Below, piece by piece: positions 33,804 to 46,625 of a stretch of DNA of 64,000 nucleotides. Below the pieces are notes generated by a model. The model had not been told where the DNA came from. It saw only the letters and a program-made list of their open reading frames with translations, and searched no databases. The position numbers were made by a program, and so were the translations under genes. Position 1 is the stretch's first letter. Each line of letters begins with the position of its first letter. Source of the DNA: Branchiostoma floridae (lineage: Eukaryota > Chordata > Leptocardii > Amphioxiformes > Branchiostomatidae); the NCBI RefSeq assembly GCF_000003815.2, contig NC_049986.1, positions 16,295,172-16,359,171 of the forward strand, in the 5' to 3' direction.

Positions 33804-36800
33804 ACACTGCCAACGTACCACATTTTCAGTGAAATGTTCCCTAAAGCAAATGAATATATATCTTATTAATGTTGGTTGTTCTAGCTTACATCACAGAGGC
33901 TGACAGTTCAGACAAGAAACTTTTAAACACAAGTCATTTTGCTGTCTTGTGCCAAAGTGAAAGGAAGAAGAAACAAGCATTTGACCTGACTTTCATACAC
34001 ACGGAAGCAGTATTGAGTAGTCGAATAATTAGGTACAATGAAGGGTGGAGGCAAAAATGAAACCCCAAATAGTTCATCACAGTAATTAACAAGTCGAATA
34101 GTAAAGCTAATCACAGTAATTAACACGTCGAATAGTTTAGTAAATGAGAGGTGAGGTTATACTGAAAAAGGTATACAGTGGGGATATCGGGCTCATAATT
34201 GAGCTATTTCCAATGAAACGCACTATGATTGGCTTCATAAGTTGTCAGAGCTCAAGGATAAGGTACTCCCATAGCTTTTTTTGAGACAAGGCAGTGGGTT
34301 GTCATCCACTGTGAGTAGGACACGGTACTGGAAAGCGGAGCCCATCCCTCTATCTTCTAAAGCCCTTTACCTCCCCAAACGACGTCAGGTACGCATTTCC
34401 ATGAGTGAGAGTGTTGTGTAAAGTACCTTAGGACGCAATGTCTGGTCAAGAACGCCAGGGCTGGTCCAACCCGTCAACTCTCAATCTCGTGTCTGTGAGC
34501 CTAGCCACTCGCCAAGGCGACCTTATCATACTATAAAACAATGTGCGAGACAATGCCATAATAGCGGACATAACCCTTGTGTGTATGAAACAAAAGTAAC
34601 AACGGAACTACACACGTTACCCGAGCAACTTCACCAAGCGACGTGGACGTAATAATCGTATAATATTGCACTATATTTAGGCATAATAGAGGAAGAATGC
34701 GACCCGTTGCGTTCCGCCAAAACAACATGATTGAACGGAGTAGAAAAGAATGAAATCAAATAACGTCAAATAATCCACGCCTTTAGTATTTGATTGGACC
34801 TTAAACAAATGTCGCTGTGTAAAGACAGCGTCAGACTTCTTTGTGAAGACTTGTGAGGGCTCTACAAAATACTAGTGTATTTATAGATTCATTGTCAAGT
34901 ATACATGTTGAACGTATTGAACGTCAAGGTAAAGCGTCTTAACGTTTCATGGCTTTAGCCTCAGACTATTCAGTCTTTATACGTATTCTCCATATACATG
35001 GAAGGGCGTGTAGCATTGAAAAAGTAAAAAAAAAGCGATAGAAAGTACCTTGTGCATCCAGCAGTATAGTTAGTTGAATAAAGATACTACTAAATGCACT
35101 GGTTGTAAAGGAGAAATTTTCCGCGGAGTTAAAATTACGATGGTTAGGGTTAACGTTGCAGACTAGGTTTAGACTTGGTGCATGCTGCTTATATGATACA
35201 AATACCTCACCTTTACATGTACATGTACAGCTGGACTTGTTTCAGGTAGGCTTGGGGACTGAAAATGTAGGAACGCTGGCACCTACCTGTTCCCAGAGCT
35301 CTACAGTTGAAATACGTAGTTTTCGTTCTGATAGTCGTTTTATAGGCTCTTCTGGCGCATACTGCCATGACTGTTTTGACTACGCTCATAAGGTAGACAT
35401 TTCTCTCGCCGTTTATGATAATTCAGAAACAAATAAAGACCAAACACAGGTAGTACCTTTTGATAAGCGCATACACCCTCTAACAATCCTGTTTATATAC
35501 TTTTTAGGACGCACACCGTCACTATTATGACTACGGCCATACTTTGAAGTTTTTCCTCGGCGTCTATGAACCAGATAAAGACAAAACATTCAGCAACATA
35601 TAAAAGACAAAACAGGCGTAGACAGTACGTTTTAACAATTACGTTCTCCTACCTGCTTGTACACCTGTTCTGTAGTGTTTCTCGTCGTGTCCAAACCAAC
35701 GTCCAACCCGCTGGTGACGCTTACAGTACCGGTGCCTCTGTTGTGACTACCTGTACGGTCTGAACGTGCCTTGACTACCTGTCCGACCTGTCACGGCTGA
35801 CGTACTCAATTCTGACAACACTCTTTTGTGGCCGAATCTGTCGTAACAGCAACTTGCACACCCCTGGACAACTCCTAAAACCAACCGCGGACTTTAAAGT
35901 TTTTAAAGACCAACAGAAGAGCCAATCCTATGGGCACCTGAAGAACGTAACAAAAACAATATAAGTCGCAGGAGTGCTGAAACGGAGCTGTCTCGTTAGC
36001 TTGTCTAACTCGAGAAACCGGATTTCCAACCACATCCGAGAAACAGCGTCGCTGTACGCCCCCTAGATATTTTGTCCATTAAAGCGAAGTGTTGCCGAAC
36101 GCCGGGCCTATAGGCAACAAGGGAAGGTGATAGGAGGAACCACGGGAATCGCTCAATGTGTTTGCCGAAGCGTGATAGGCCCGTATTCACTATGATATAA
36201 TACGCGGACAGATCGCATATCATAGGTCGTCGCAATGAGGCCAGGTTAAGCGGCAACTGTAGCGTTACGGTGGACACTTGTTAAGTCGGGCGGTCAAAAG
36301 ATTGGTGATCAATTACTCCTTAAGAACACAAGGTCCCCCTTCGGGGTAGTGTTTCCGAACGCGCGCGACTTTGTTAGTAGCACAACAAAAAACGACAACA
36401 AAAACGACAAGCTCTTCTGGACATGCCTGTCAACCGTGTGCTGTCAATAAAAATCCGTTTGAAGAATGTCCCAAGGACCCTTAAACAGCAGCAGTGAATG
36501 GAGACTATGATTGTTCAGACTTCTTGTACACCATTCCTTTCGTGTACGCCTGTTTACCGTTTACCAAGCAAAACTCAACAGCAATGTGGCTGATTTGCAC
36601 GACTCGAAGTCAGGCGCACATAACTCAGTCTTATACCAAATCTACTCCAATAGACCATAAAGAAAACGTGCTCTTACTAAAAAAACCCAGAATGTTAATC
36701 TCAACAGAATTGATACCACATCATTGTGACCCTTTTTAGAATTTGTTATCATCTAATTGTTATGATATGCTGATGAGAGCCTTATTTTATATCCGTCAAT

Positions 36801-39179
36801 TGTGTTATTGCTAATAATAGATCGAAAGCGAAGTCGCCCTATTTCCTCTCTATTGTGTGCCTTTGTGTGGCCTTTGTTTCCCAAACATATTTGATGTCAT
36901 CCACCGTATTTTCATCGGCGCTTTAAAGTGGGCTATATGATGGTGATCCACGTATACTTAAGCATGGTTTCCACTGACTTTTCCTGCTAGTTGAAGTGAG
37001 TAGAAAATATTGGCCGAGACAAGGGGAGTGTCGCGAGGACATGTCTGATGGTCAAGTGTAAAAGTTAAAGAAAGCTTGTGGTAGGAGCAGACGGCATGGC
37101 AACGGGAGATCAACAATCTACTAACAATCCCAACGTTGATATTACTGGACAGCCATGGTTTACATCGATGACGCTCGCACCAATGTATGTCTGTTTGTTT
37201 TAGCGGGATTGGGATAGTGACAGGGGGCCAAAGCACATCACACTCACTGAGTACTTATTCATCTTTTAGGACTGGCCGAGCGAAGAAATATTGGCGACTC
37301 ATTGTATTTCATGTATTTGCAGTATGTCTTACACGCAGATTTTGAATATTCAAAAAATCAAGTTATAAGGAACGAAATATTCAAACATAATAACGTAGCG
37401 CAGACTGAACACACCGTGAGTGGAATAACTAATGTCACACCTTGTAATGCCCACAACTTACCTGGACTAACTACGCTGGCCACAGGTATTTTGCCGGGGA
37501 GTTTGGGCTTTATTTGCCGTTGGAGTTAAGGAAAATGGGAAAATGCTAAAAGCCAGCCCCGCTCGAAGTGTGCGAATGAAGCTAGGAAAATGCTACCATT
37601 ACCTGAACCGACTCTCCTCACGAATTTTTCTCCCTAGTTAGTCTAGCTTACCTTCCTCCGTACCCCCATCCATCTCTTGCCGAGTACCTCACACCAACTG
37701 AACAGATAACCAAAAACATCTCACCTTTTAAAGGACAGAGGAGGGATTATCCTATTGTATTACCTTGTTTAGTTGCCCTGATTCAACCTTCCCTCGTGTT
37801 GTCTGTCAACCCAGATTCTGTCTATGTATCAACACCGCATCAAGACCATCAGAGTTGCTCCTGCTTCTAATTTCGTGGATGCTCCCGTTTTACAAATGTT
37901 GTTAAAATCTGGACATCTAACACATCCGTATTCCCTTAAGATCTGTCAGTTATCATCTTTAATTTGTCGATCTGTCATTCGGGAGGCACTAAAACATGGT
38001 CTCAATAGCGGGGTTATAAAAAATTCAGAAGGTGGGCTGTAGATGTGGGGCAGTGAGGTTACGTTACTGACATCACCGTTTCTGCATGTGTTTCAAACGA
38101 ATTTTGTAGTAATACGGCACATCGTGTTGAAATCTTCACGAAAACGGATGTATTGAAGTCAGATTGTTTGTTTGTTTGTTTGTTTGTTTGTGTGTGTGTC
38201 TTGGTGTGTGTCCACAGGAAGAGAAATGTGCTATTTCAGGACAGGCGACAATTATCACGTGGAAGTTAGGCCAAGAGTGCTAGAAAGGTCCCAGTATGAG
38301 GACACTTCCCTAGAATGTAGCACAGACTTTGATAAAATAAGCTAACTGTGGTTTTCTGTTTTTTTTATGTGACCTTTCTATACCATTTGAACAGTAGAAA
38401 CCAACACAGATCCATGCATAAATACGTTGTCCCGACATCGTGTTTAAACGTACAGTAGTACTCTAAAGATAGGGGCGAAAGACGCAACACTTAAACCCAT
38501 AATTTACATTTGTACGTCAACCGTTCAGATAAATATTACACATGTTATGTGGTGGGATCATTCCATGCATTCTCCTACACAGCTAGACTAGAACCCGCTT
38601 TAAAATGGCTTCATTGCGTAGCAATTTTACAAGGTATAAAGTATGGCAAAAACAATGATTTGGGGAGACTACTCTGAATTGCACATGGGAACACTAGACT
38701 AAGTAACAAGGAGGGAATACTACATGAACAACTAAGTAACTAAGTATCTGGACAATTTATTAAAACTCAAAACTTGGTCCCGATTACAAATTCACAAATA
38801 TGTTTATGTACGTCGTAACTAAGTAGGTGTGAATTCAATTAACAAAACATCAATTGCAAGCATAAATATAGATATACAAACATTTAAACATATGTACAGT
38901 GAGTTTTAGAAGGTAAGCCATAAGACATCTAAAGTAAAGTCTTGGCAATTTTCGTCCATCATGGTTAGTTGAGGCTTTCAGAATACCTGTCATACAAATT
39001 TTCTAGACAGAGTTTATTCTTTCATGGTCATCGTTGTCATCATAGTGCCAACGTATATTGTAACACCTGTCTGTACTGAACAAAGATGATCTCTCAATGA
39101 TCACACTGGAAAAAGTTATGTGACTTGGTGATATATGTGCTTCTGCAGCACTAGTGCGTTTTGCTTCTACACAGCAGGC
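33804..39179. other. Long region without a supported gene
   Basis: Contains a family-B SINE (about 34270-34520), a short TTTG microsatellite (38163-38190), and otherwise AT-rich sequence. None of the open frames (longest 124 codons at 35156) has recognisable protein features. The right end is probably the 3' UTR of the minus-strand TIR-NB-ARC gene: AATAAA on the minus strand lies at about 39009-39014. Confidence 0.4.
34270..34520 (-). repeat. tRNA-type SINE, family B
   Basis: Shares with 26398-26650 the words GGAGCCCATCCCTCT, CCTTTACCTCC, GTCAGGTACGCATTT and GAGAGTGTTGTGTAAAG in order, with CTCTCAATCTCGTGTCTG near the tRNA-like end. Confidence 0.6.
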
Positions 39180-42100
39180 CTACACATGTACATTCAGATC
39201 ACGGTGGCGTTTTTGTTTCCTACTTGTTCTAATGGCTTGCTCAAAACCGATGTCGTATATCTGTAACAAAAGTTTGCTGACTGTGTGGGCCACGCCAATG
39301 ACCTTATCCTCTCTCTGTACAAAGCGGAAATTTCCCCTTCCTTCAGAAAGAGGTTGCCCAAAAAACATATCTCCCTTCGGATTTGACGTATAAGCAGAGC
39401 AATTCACTTTGTTGAAATACCAGTCTAATCTGTCGATAAAGTAGGTATAGCATGTCATATTCAATGTAGCATGATGAAGCGAATAGTCCACATATTTCAA
39501 CAATTCCTGCAGCCAGTTCCAGAGCCACAGAGTTCGCTGAAAGGAGCTTTCGCGTATCAAAAAAGCTCCTATGTGGGGGTTCGGCACAATGGACTCAAAA
39601 TAAACAAAGGGATTTCCAGTCTTGCCAGATTCTAAATGATTTGCAATGATATAATTGAAAAGTTCTGACATAGCTTGGTGATGTATGCTCCTTATAATTT
39701 CTTTTTCATTTCGCAACTTTTTATACTTCAGAAGAAAAAAATTAAACCCGTGTCTTATCCTCCCCAATGTTTCTACGGTTAATTTGATAGAATTCTTAAT
39801 TACATCAACCCGACACAAGATTCCAAGGAGACGGTCTCTAAAATTGTGACATTTCCCCTCATCATAACTCTCCGTTTTGTCAGCTTCCATAAATACATGT
39901 AATAAGCCCTGCTGATGTAAAATATCTAGAAATCTCATGACATGTACAGCCGCTACGTTCAGATCAGGATCAGAATTTGAAGTGTCTAGCCAACTCAAAA
40001 TTTTCCTGCCTCTAATAATTGTGGCATCTACGAGTTTACCTTTTTTCGACAAGGACCTTATCCGGCGGTTGAGAATTTTGATCCGGTTTGTAAGCAATAC
40101 ATATGAATCATACAACCAATAGCATTCAGTTACTCGTTGTTTAATTTCCCCGAGGAGGATGTGAAGCTGTTTCCACGTACTGCCTATATACGCATAGTTC
40201 TTCTCTATCAAAAGTGTGGCATCTGATATATCGGCACATCTTTTTAATAAGAGGGACGGAGATTGAATATGGTCGGACCTATGAGTATGAGCAGTGTTCT
40301 GGCCAGTAGCTTTCCTAACAGTGTATGCTAGATTGTCCCAGCTGATAGCTTGATGTACCTTCTGGTATTCTAAAGGGAGAATATGACCATGATTTGAATT
40401 TTGACTTACACGCATATTTCTAAACTTTGGATTCTGTGGATTTGTAAGGGACATAACGCTTTTCACCACGCCAGGATCCCCTAACAGATCGCTCCAGGTA
40501 TCGCGTGCAAATTCTAGGATGTCAAACTCTTTACTCTCCCTGGGCAACCCAAGCATCACTTCATAGTATCTATTGGAACATGTAGACGTGTCCATGGATC
40601 GGTAGTACACGAACAGTGCCTTACCCACTAACTTTACTAATTTCTGTATGATACTCCTGTAATGTCGCAAACTCTCTCTTATCACATCAGTTAGACAGTA
40701 ACAATGGCCTGACCTTTTATCACCAAGGCACATGATGTAATTGCATTGGTTCAAAGAAGACAAGAACGACTTTACGCTACAACAATATTGTGACTTTTTG
40801 TCATCTGCCTCCTGTGTGCATTTCACATGTTCACATTGCAGGTCATGGGGAAAACATTGACATGATACCACCATATCTTCCCTTTCATAACTATACGTCG
40901 TGTCATCACACTGTTGCCCAAATTGGTGAAAATGTAGTAGTTTCTGAAAATCTATATTGGGAATAGATCTAGAGCAAATGAAGAGCCGCCAAGGTAGTTT
41001 TGGTGGGACCAGTAACGACGTCGCAGAGAAAAGTAAATGGAACATCCCGCTCCAGTATTGTGCTTGGAGTGTCTTTGGTGCTGGGTTTGGAATAAAAAGA
41101 CTGTCCAGATCTTTAAGTGACGTTTCATGAATGTAGGTCATAAAACGTCCGAGAAAGGAAAGAGGAATGTCGGAATAGTCGATGTTCCATTTTCGACCAT
41201 TGAGAAGTCTCCAGTAAATGGAATCAGTCGTATTTTTTAGAGACGCCAAGATCTCTCTAAAAAAATACGAATATGTAGTATTAGAGGAGCAATGCATGTG
41301 TCCCTGCGTGTCTGTTAACATCAAAAATAAATTATCGGCTATTTGTATCAGTAAATCAATAGGTTCATCGCCTTTATACAAACATGGCAGAAGAATGTTG
41401 TTAATGAAGTTTACATGGTCACGAATGTGGTAGGAAAGGCTCTGGCCAGAATCATGCTTGTAAAGTAATAAAATCTGACCCAGAAGTAAAAAGTAAGCCT
41501 CTTCACATGCACCCCACCGACAGAAAAACTCAGCAGACTTATTAAAAAAAGTGGATGAACGGGTGACTGAGACTTCCGTTTGGTACCTGTCGACATTAAT
41601 AGCCAGATAATGTACATGGGACATCAAGACCTCTGCCTGGACCCTGGATGTGTCATTACTGTGCCTTAGAAACGATGTTAGATATTTCAATGCGTTTTCC
41701 AGATGAGCGATTCTCAGGGATTCGTTCATTCGTGCCACAACAACGTCCTGTACGATCCTGTTCACACTGAAGGCACAGGGTTGGAAGGTGTGGCAGGGGG
41801 AAGCCAGGGAAAATGTCTCCAAAACTGATACCATTTTCTTTACATCCAATTTGTCTAATTTGTCAGAAGTATTGAATAGTATTTGAAAGGCTTTTCTAGT
41901 GGGTTTTGGACAGGGTATACAGCCTGGGCCCATAAACGATGTCATATTCAAAAGGTTAACGGCGTTATAAGACAGTTGTGACACGTATGCAGAACTTATG
42001 GCAAGTGATGTGTCTATTCCCTTTTCGACGTCCGCTTCATTTAGCAAGTCCACCTTCTCCATCGCGTTACCTCCAGTGTATTTATCATGATACTCTTTAA

Positions 42101-44033
42101 CAGTGCATCTAGTCTCTTCTATGTATGCATATGCTAACTGCAAAGCCAGAGGGTGGTGACCCAGGGATCGGCTGAGGCTGTTGATCTCTTTCCTGTTCTT
42201 CACACTGCCAGGTCTTACGGCTTTATCAAACATTGCCTGAGCCTCAGTATCACTAAACGGAGGAAGCCTGACCGCTGGAATGCGCTCGTTATCAAGCCTT
42301 TGATATTCGTTCGAAGTCAGCAAAACATGCATGGTTGTCTTCAAGGTGTGAGGTAGTAGGGACTCCAACTCTTTCATGGTCTCTCTAACTACTTCGTCAA
42401 CTACCAGAAGCCAAACTTGTGAATTTGTCATGTAACGTTTCAAGTGCATCTTTGTAGCCTTACAGCTCATATCATTGTTGAGTTGCAAAGAATTGCTAAA
42501 GTAGGTACTGTACTGACTGATGCTGGCACACATGTCGCCCTTACTCGCTAACCTGACCCAGAACACCCCACCAGGGTACCTCTCCGCACGCCTGTGCCCG
42601 TACTCGATGGCTACTGATGTCTTCCCGACACCACCCAGCCCCTTGATGAGGCAGGTCTGGTTCTTTTGGAGACAGGTGTCGATCTTGCTCAAGACGTCTT
42701 CCCGTCCCACGAATGTCTTCAAACGACGGGGAAAGACAGCCAGGGAGGTCGGTTCTGTGGCAGAAATAGGTTCCATTCAGATTTGTTTATGGAGCTGGAG
42801 GTTAAAACAATCGAAGGCATTTTTATGATAAAAGTAAAGAAACGGAAACTCACCATGTGCTTTGAAACCGTACTGAACCATGTACATCAAGGAACAGGTC
42901 ACTAAAACGGTAAACAGGATGCCAAAGGCTACCATTCTGTTTGTTGTCCATCTGGTGGCCTCTGCAAAACACAAGCTACATTATGAAAAATAGCTGAACC
43001 CCTTTTGTTTTGCCCTTGTGTTTCTTAGTGATTAACACGAGACAAAAATCATGTATCTAGTGCAGTAGAATATTCGAATAAAGATGGTGATTATCTGGGG
43101 CTTAAGCTAAGGGCACAATCCGCCGTACGTTTTTTTTGGGAGGCCACGTCCACCACGTATTTCTGAAAACGCTCAGGCTATTCAGGGCCTGGCTCGTATC
43201 GGGCTGTGGATTCGCTGCGTAAAGTTCTACGGCGTGTCTGCGTGCTCCAAAATCCGTCGGATTCCCCACGAGTTCGTACGGTGGCGGTACTTACCACTTA
43301 CGGATCCCAAAAGATTGCCCCCGTTTTGGCACGTAGACAGCACGTATTTGCTCGTACGGCGGGTTGTGCCCTTAGCTTTATGATTGCCATTGATAATCAT
43401 CTACTTCTTATACATCACAGAACAAATTAATCAATATATATTTATTGAACTATTTACACAAGCAATTCATTGGCTGAATCTTTTTTTTAATCAAATAGTT
43501 ACGTTATGAAAATGATTTAGTTAAATAATCTAATTACAACCTGTAGACTCAGGACTGTCCCTTTCCAATGCAGACAGCCGCTGTATGACCTCTGCAGCGA
43601 TGTTTGGCAACTCATCGATAACATCCTCTTTCTGTACACGTCTCGCACTCAGCTGTTTCAATGTAGGCGAGTACTTTCCGACTTGTTCACTGAATGCCTT
43701 AAAGTTCTCATTATTGGCGTCAACCCAAATGGGGAATATTTTTTTCTTGTTTTTCAGACATGTTTCATACTCCAGTTTAGGCCAATAGGATTTGTTAAGG
43801 AATGATGTACTAACAACAATGACAGCAAGTTCTAAAGTTGGATTTGCTAGCGTCGACAGTATTTTGTTCCTTATGACGTCACCAGGGTTGATGGAAACGT
43901 CATCGAAAAAAATGTCTTTTTCGGCTAAACCCTGTTGTAGGAGGTTGGTGACAAGTGGGCGGACAAATGATTCTTTGTCTTCTCCTGCGTGGATGACGAA
44001 CACACGTGGTTCTACAAAAACAAGAGGGTACAT
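39180..44033 (-). CDS. TIR / transmembrane / NB-ARC protein
   Basis: Three coding exons, each junction phase 1: 43541-44033, 42854-42961 and one large exon 39180-42754, giving 1391 residues. Residues 8-150 are a TIR domain (RVFVIHAGED; FDDVSINPGD; WPKLE with Glu88 at the NADase position). The 36-codon middle exon encodes a membrane segment (MVAFGILFTVLVTCSLMYMV). From residue 201 an NB-ARC ATPase follows: VGRED, Walker A GLGGVGKTS at 239, Walker B WLLVVDEV, LLTSNEY sensor, GHHPLALQLA. The remaining ~850 residues are helical-looking with Cys-rich patches and no LRR, TPR or WD repeat I can recognise. It is an innate-immune STAND-type receptor or adaptor by architecture. I chose M44033 (MYPLVFVEPRV) behind an acceptor at 44048; another acceptor at 44012 lacks an in-frame Met after it. 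Confidence 0.9.
43104..43379. mobile_element. MITE in intron of TIR-NB-ARC gene
   Basis: Ends AAGCTAAGGGCACAATCC and its complement (one mismatch), extending into CGCCGTACG on both sides. The interior has several CGTAC/GTACG words. It lies between the TIR exon and the membrane-segment exon. The TAAGG-type end suggests hAT, but the flanking 8-mers match poorly. Confidence 0.75.
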
Positions 44034-44047
44034 ATGATCACTTCCTG

Positions 44048-46303
44048 CTACAAACATATAATGCTAAACTTTCATGTAACGTTACATCGAGAAAATGAGA
44101 CACGATATATTGCGAGACACGATATATTACGAGAATGACACTTCACCCCATACCACATGTATACAAAAAATAGTTGTGGGAGTAAAATATTCTATTTTGT
44201 TAACATCGATGGCGCGTTTCTTTGTTCAAAGAAAAACTTTAGATAACACATGAGATAACACAAATAACACAAACCACTTTAATATATATGGACAAATTAA
44301 AGTTATTTCGATTCAAGTCCAACTTAAAAGGAAAAACTGAAAACAGAATGTTTGCATCCCCACTTTGACAGGAATGACCAACTCTGACAGACATTTAATG
44401 ATATTTTGAGCCAATAATACTCGCCATTACTGGCCATGTAGGATAAATACAATTCAAGACCCAATGACATATCTAAATCCGACTGACAGACGTGAAATCG
44501 AGACTGGATACTTCTAGTAAACCTTTTGAGAAAGTTCATGTTCTGCTTGCCTTAGTGTATATTAGTACAGCTAAGCAGCTAAAGAAGGAAATGGAATAAA
44601 AACGACATCATAACCTGCCCCATGGCATCCCGAACACCAGAATGATTTGCACAATGCGTGGCAGCATGCGCACTAAACATACATTGAAAAGGCCATGTTT
44701 ACCTTGCTTGGCATGCTGTTCTTGTACAATCACCTATTAAGTTAAACATCGCAATTGTTCAGACGTATTAAGTCGTGACGACGCCATATAAGACGACTGG
44801 CTTAACTGAAAATATGTACCAGCGATCCAAAGGAAAGAATCTCTGGGGCCAAAATTTCACCACTAATCAGCTGTGGACGAGAAAAAAGTGTGCAGAAACC
44901 GATTAACAACAATTTCTAGACGGCATTTTAACTGTAAAATGTTAGAAGTGTACTCCAACATAAGCATGTAAGGTGTTTTAGTTTGTTTACATGCTTGTAC
45001 CTTGCGGACGCCTCCCAAGATCCCCTTTCCTTATCTCTCCCCTCTCAACTGCGGTCTTAAGACGTTCCCGAGTCTCGCACAGTTTCGTCACCATCTTTCA
45101 GATTTTGGACAAAGTGGTCGCAACCGTCGTAAGGCAACTCTGTATTGTGACGACAAACGATAAGTAAGATGTGTTCAGTCCCGTACTTTTACTACAAGGT
45201 GTGAGTTTACATGGTGGCTTAGGGCTACCATCAGAACAAAAAAAAATGTAAGCTCATTTTGACGTTGATTACCAATGCCATACATCTCTTTCATCTTGAA
45301 GTTGATTATACATGGGTCCCTAAAGTTTGGAAACCTACCTATCAGCTTGTCCAGCAGCACTCTGGTCCCGGAGCAGATTCGACCCTTCTAAGCTATTCTT
45401 ATGACGTCATGGGGAATCCCCGGACGACGAAAAGTCCCGATAACGTCATCGTCTAAGATGACTGCCTCATTTGCATATGTTCATGGACAACAAGGCTTTG
45501 AATTCTCATCGCATGAGAGTTGTCCGCCTTCAGATCATGGCCATGTTGATTTTTGTTTCCGCGTTTTAATGCTGAAAAATCCTGGTCGCCATCAAACTTG
45601 GACATTATGTTGGCAAGCGCCACTCTTATTCATACACACAACATGACTTCCAAAATGAAAGGTCAAGCACTTGTAGATTTTTTTCACTCTTTGTCGTAAT
45701 ACACATCACGCGCGAATGCATAGTGACATGCACATACAAATATACCGCTCGCGCGCACATGCACGATGAATGTCCATAAGGGTAATACTAATACTTATTC
45801 TAGTACTCTGTAACCGAACCTGTCCTGTTGTGCATACTATTTCTATACATGTAGTAGTACTATGTTCTTGCTGCATATGTTGCAGGTGAATGAATGAAAG
45901 TTTATTTGCGCAGCAAATTGCGTGTCTTGCGCTTTACACCCCCAGCACACGTTGGCTTATATGACACACCATTGATGTCTCCTAGAACATACAATATGAC
46001 AGGACAGTGGTACAAATTAACAAAATCAATGGGTACTAAATCAGAAGGTAACACACCAGACTGCCATTATTAGACAGAGACAAATCATATGTACAGACAA
46101 ACACAGTCAATATTTGTTAAACCAATGTTCCACACAAAAAAAATGCTGTTGGTATTATATGACCCAATGTAATTCAGTCTAGTTCAAAAGCGACTAGCAA
46201 GCAAGCTATGCAATCTATCTTTGTACTTTATGATTACTAGTAAGTCTGATGATACTAAGATATTGATGAGAACCTTCTGTTATAGTCATGTTGGCGGCAC
46301 CCT
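44048..46303. other. 5' flank of the TIR-NB-ARC gene
   Basis: Non-coding. A minus-strand donor-like GATAG|GTAGGT at 45339 could end a non-coding first exon that splices to the acceptor at 44048. Sequence from 45888 to about 46140 looks like the end of an interspersed repeat (GTTTATTTGCGCAGCAAATT) but I cannot assign it. Confidence 0.35.
45402..45420. promoter_or_regulatory. Composite CRE and kappaB site
   Basis: TGACGTCA (45402-45409), a perfect CRE/ATF palindrome, is followed after one base by GGGGAATCCC (45411-45420), which fits the NF-kappaB consensus GGGRNNYYCC exactly. AACGTCATCG nearby (45436-45445) is another CRE-like half site. On the minus strand these sit about 65 bp before the donor-like site at 45339 and about 1.4 kb before the TIR start codon. 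Inducible control by Rel and ATF factors is inferred. Confidence 0.55.
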
Positions 46304-46403
46304 NNNNNNNNNNNNNNNNNNNNNNNNNNNNNNNNNNNNNNNNNNNNNNNNNNNNNNNNNNNNNNNNNNNNNNNNNNNNNNNNNNNNNNNNNNNNNNNNN
46401 NNN
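46304..46403. other. Assembly gap (100 N)
   Basis: Exactly 100 N, a conventional placeholder for a gap of unknown size. Confidence 1.
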
Positions 46404-46625
46404 GAGTGTGAGGGTGGTTGGCGGTTGATAGCTGCTACTTAGCGGCGATCCATACAGTGATGTTGGTATACAGAAAAAGCCGGGATATTTCCATGACTCG
46501 GTAGTCAACAGTGTCCAGACTGTTAACTGTTCAGCCCATCCTGTAGATATCTCGTCTGTGAATCCTCCAGAAGCAGGTAGTTTGACTCATTTTTCTCGGC
46601 CTGCTCGTGAGGTAACGATCTATAC

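Noticed and set aside
35000-35110. Upstream exon for the unrecognised gene ending at a GTACTT donor near 35048
   Set aside because: Phase 1 would fit the exon at 33536, but the frame has no Met and no visible conservation.
35156-35530. 124-codon plus-strand ORF
   Set aside because: No domain, no splice signals and composition like the surrounding non-coding DNA.
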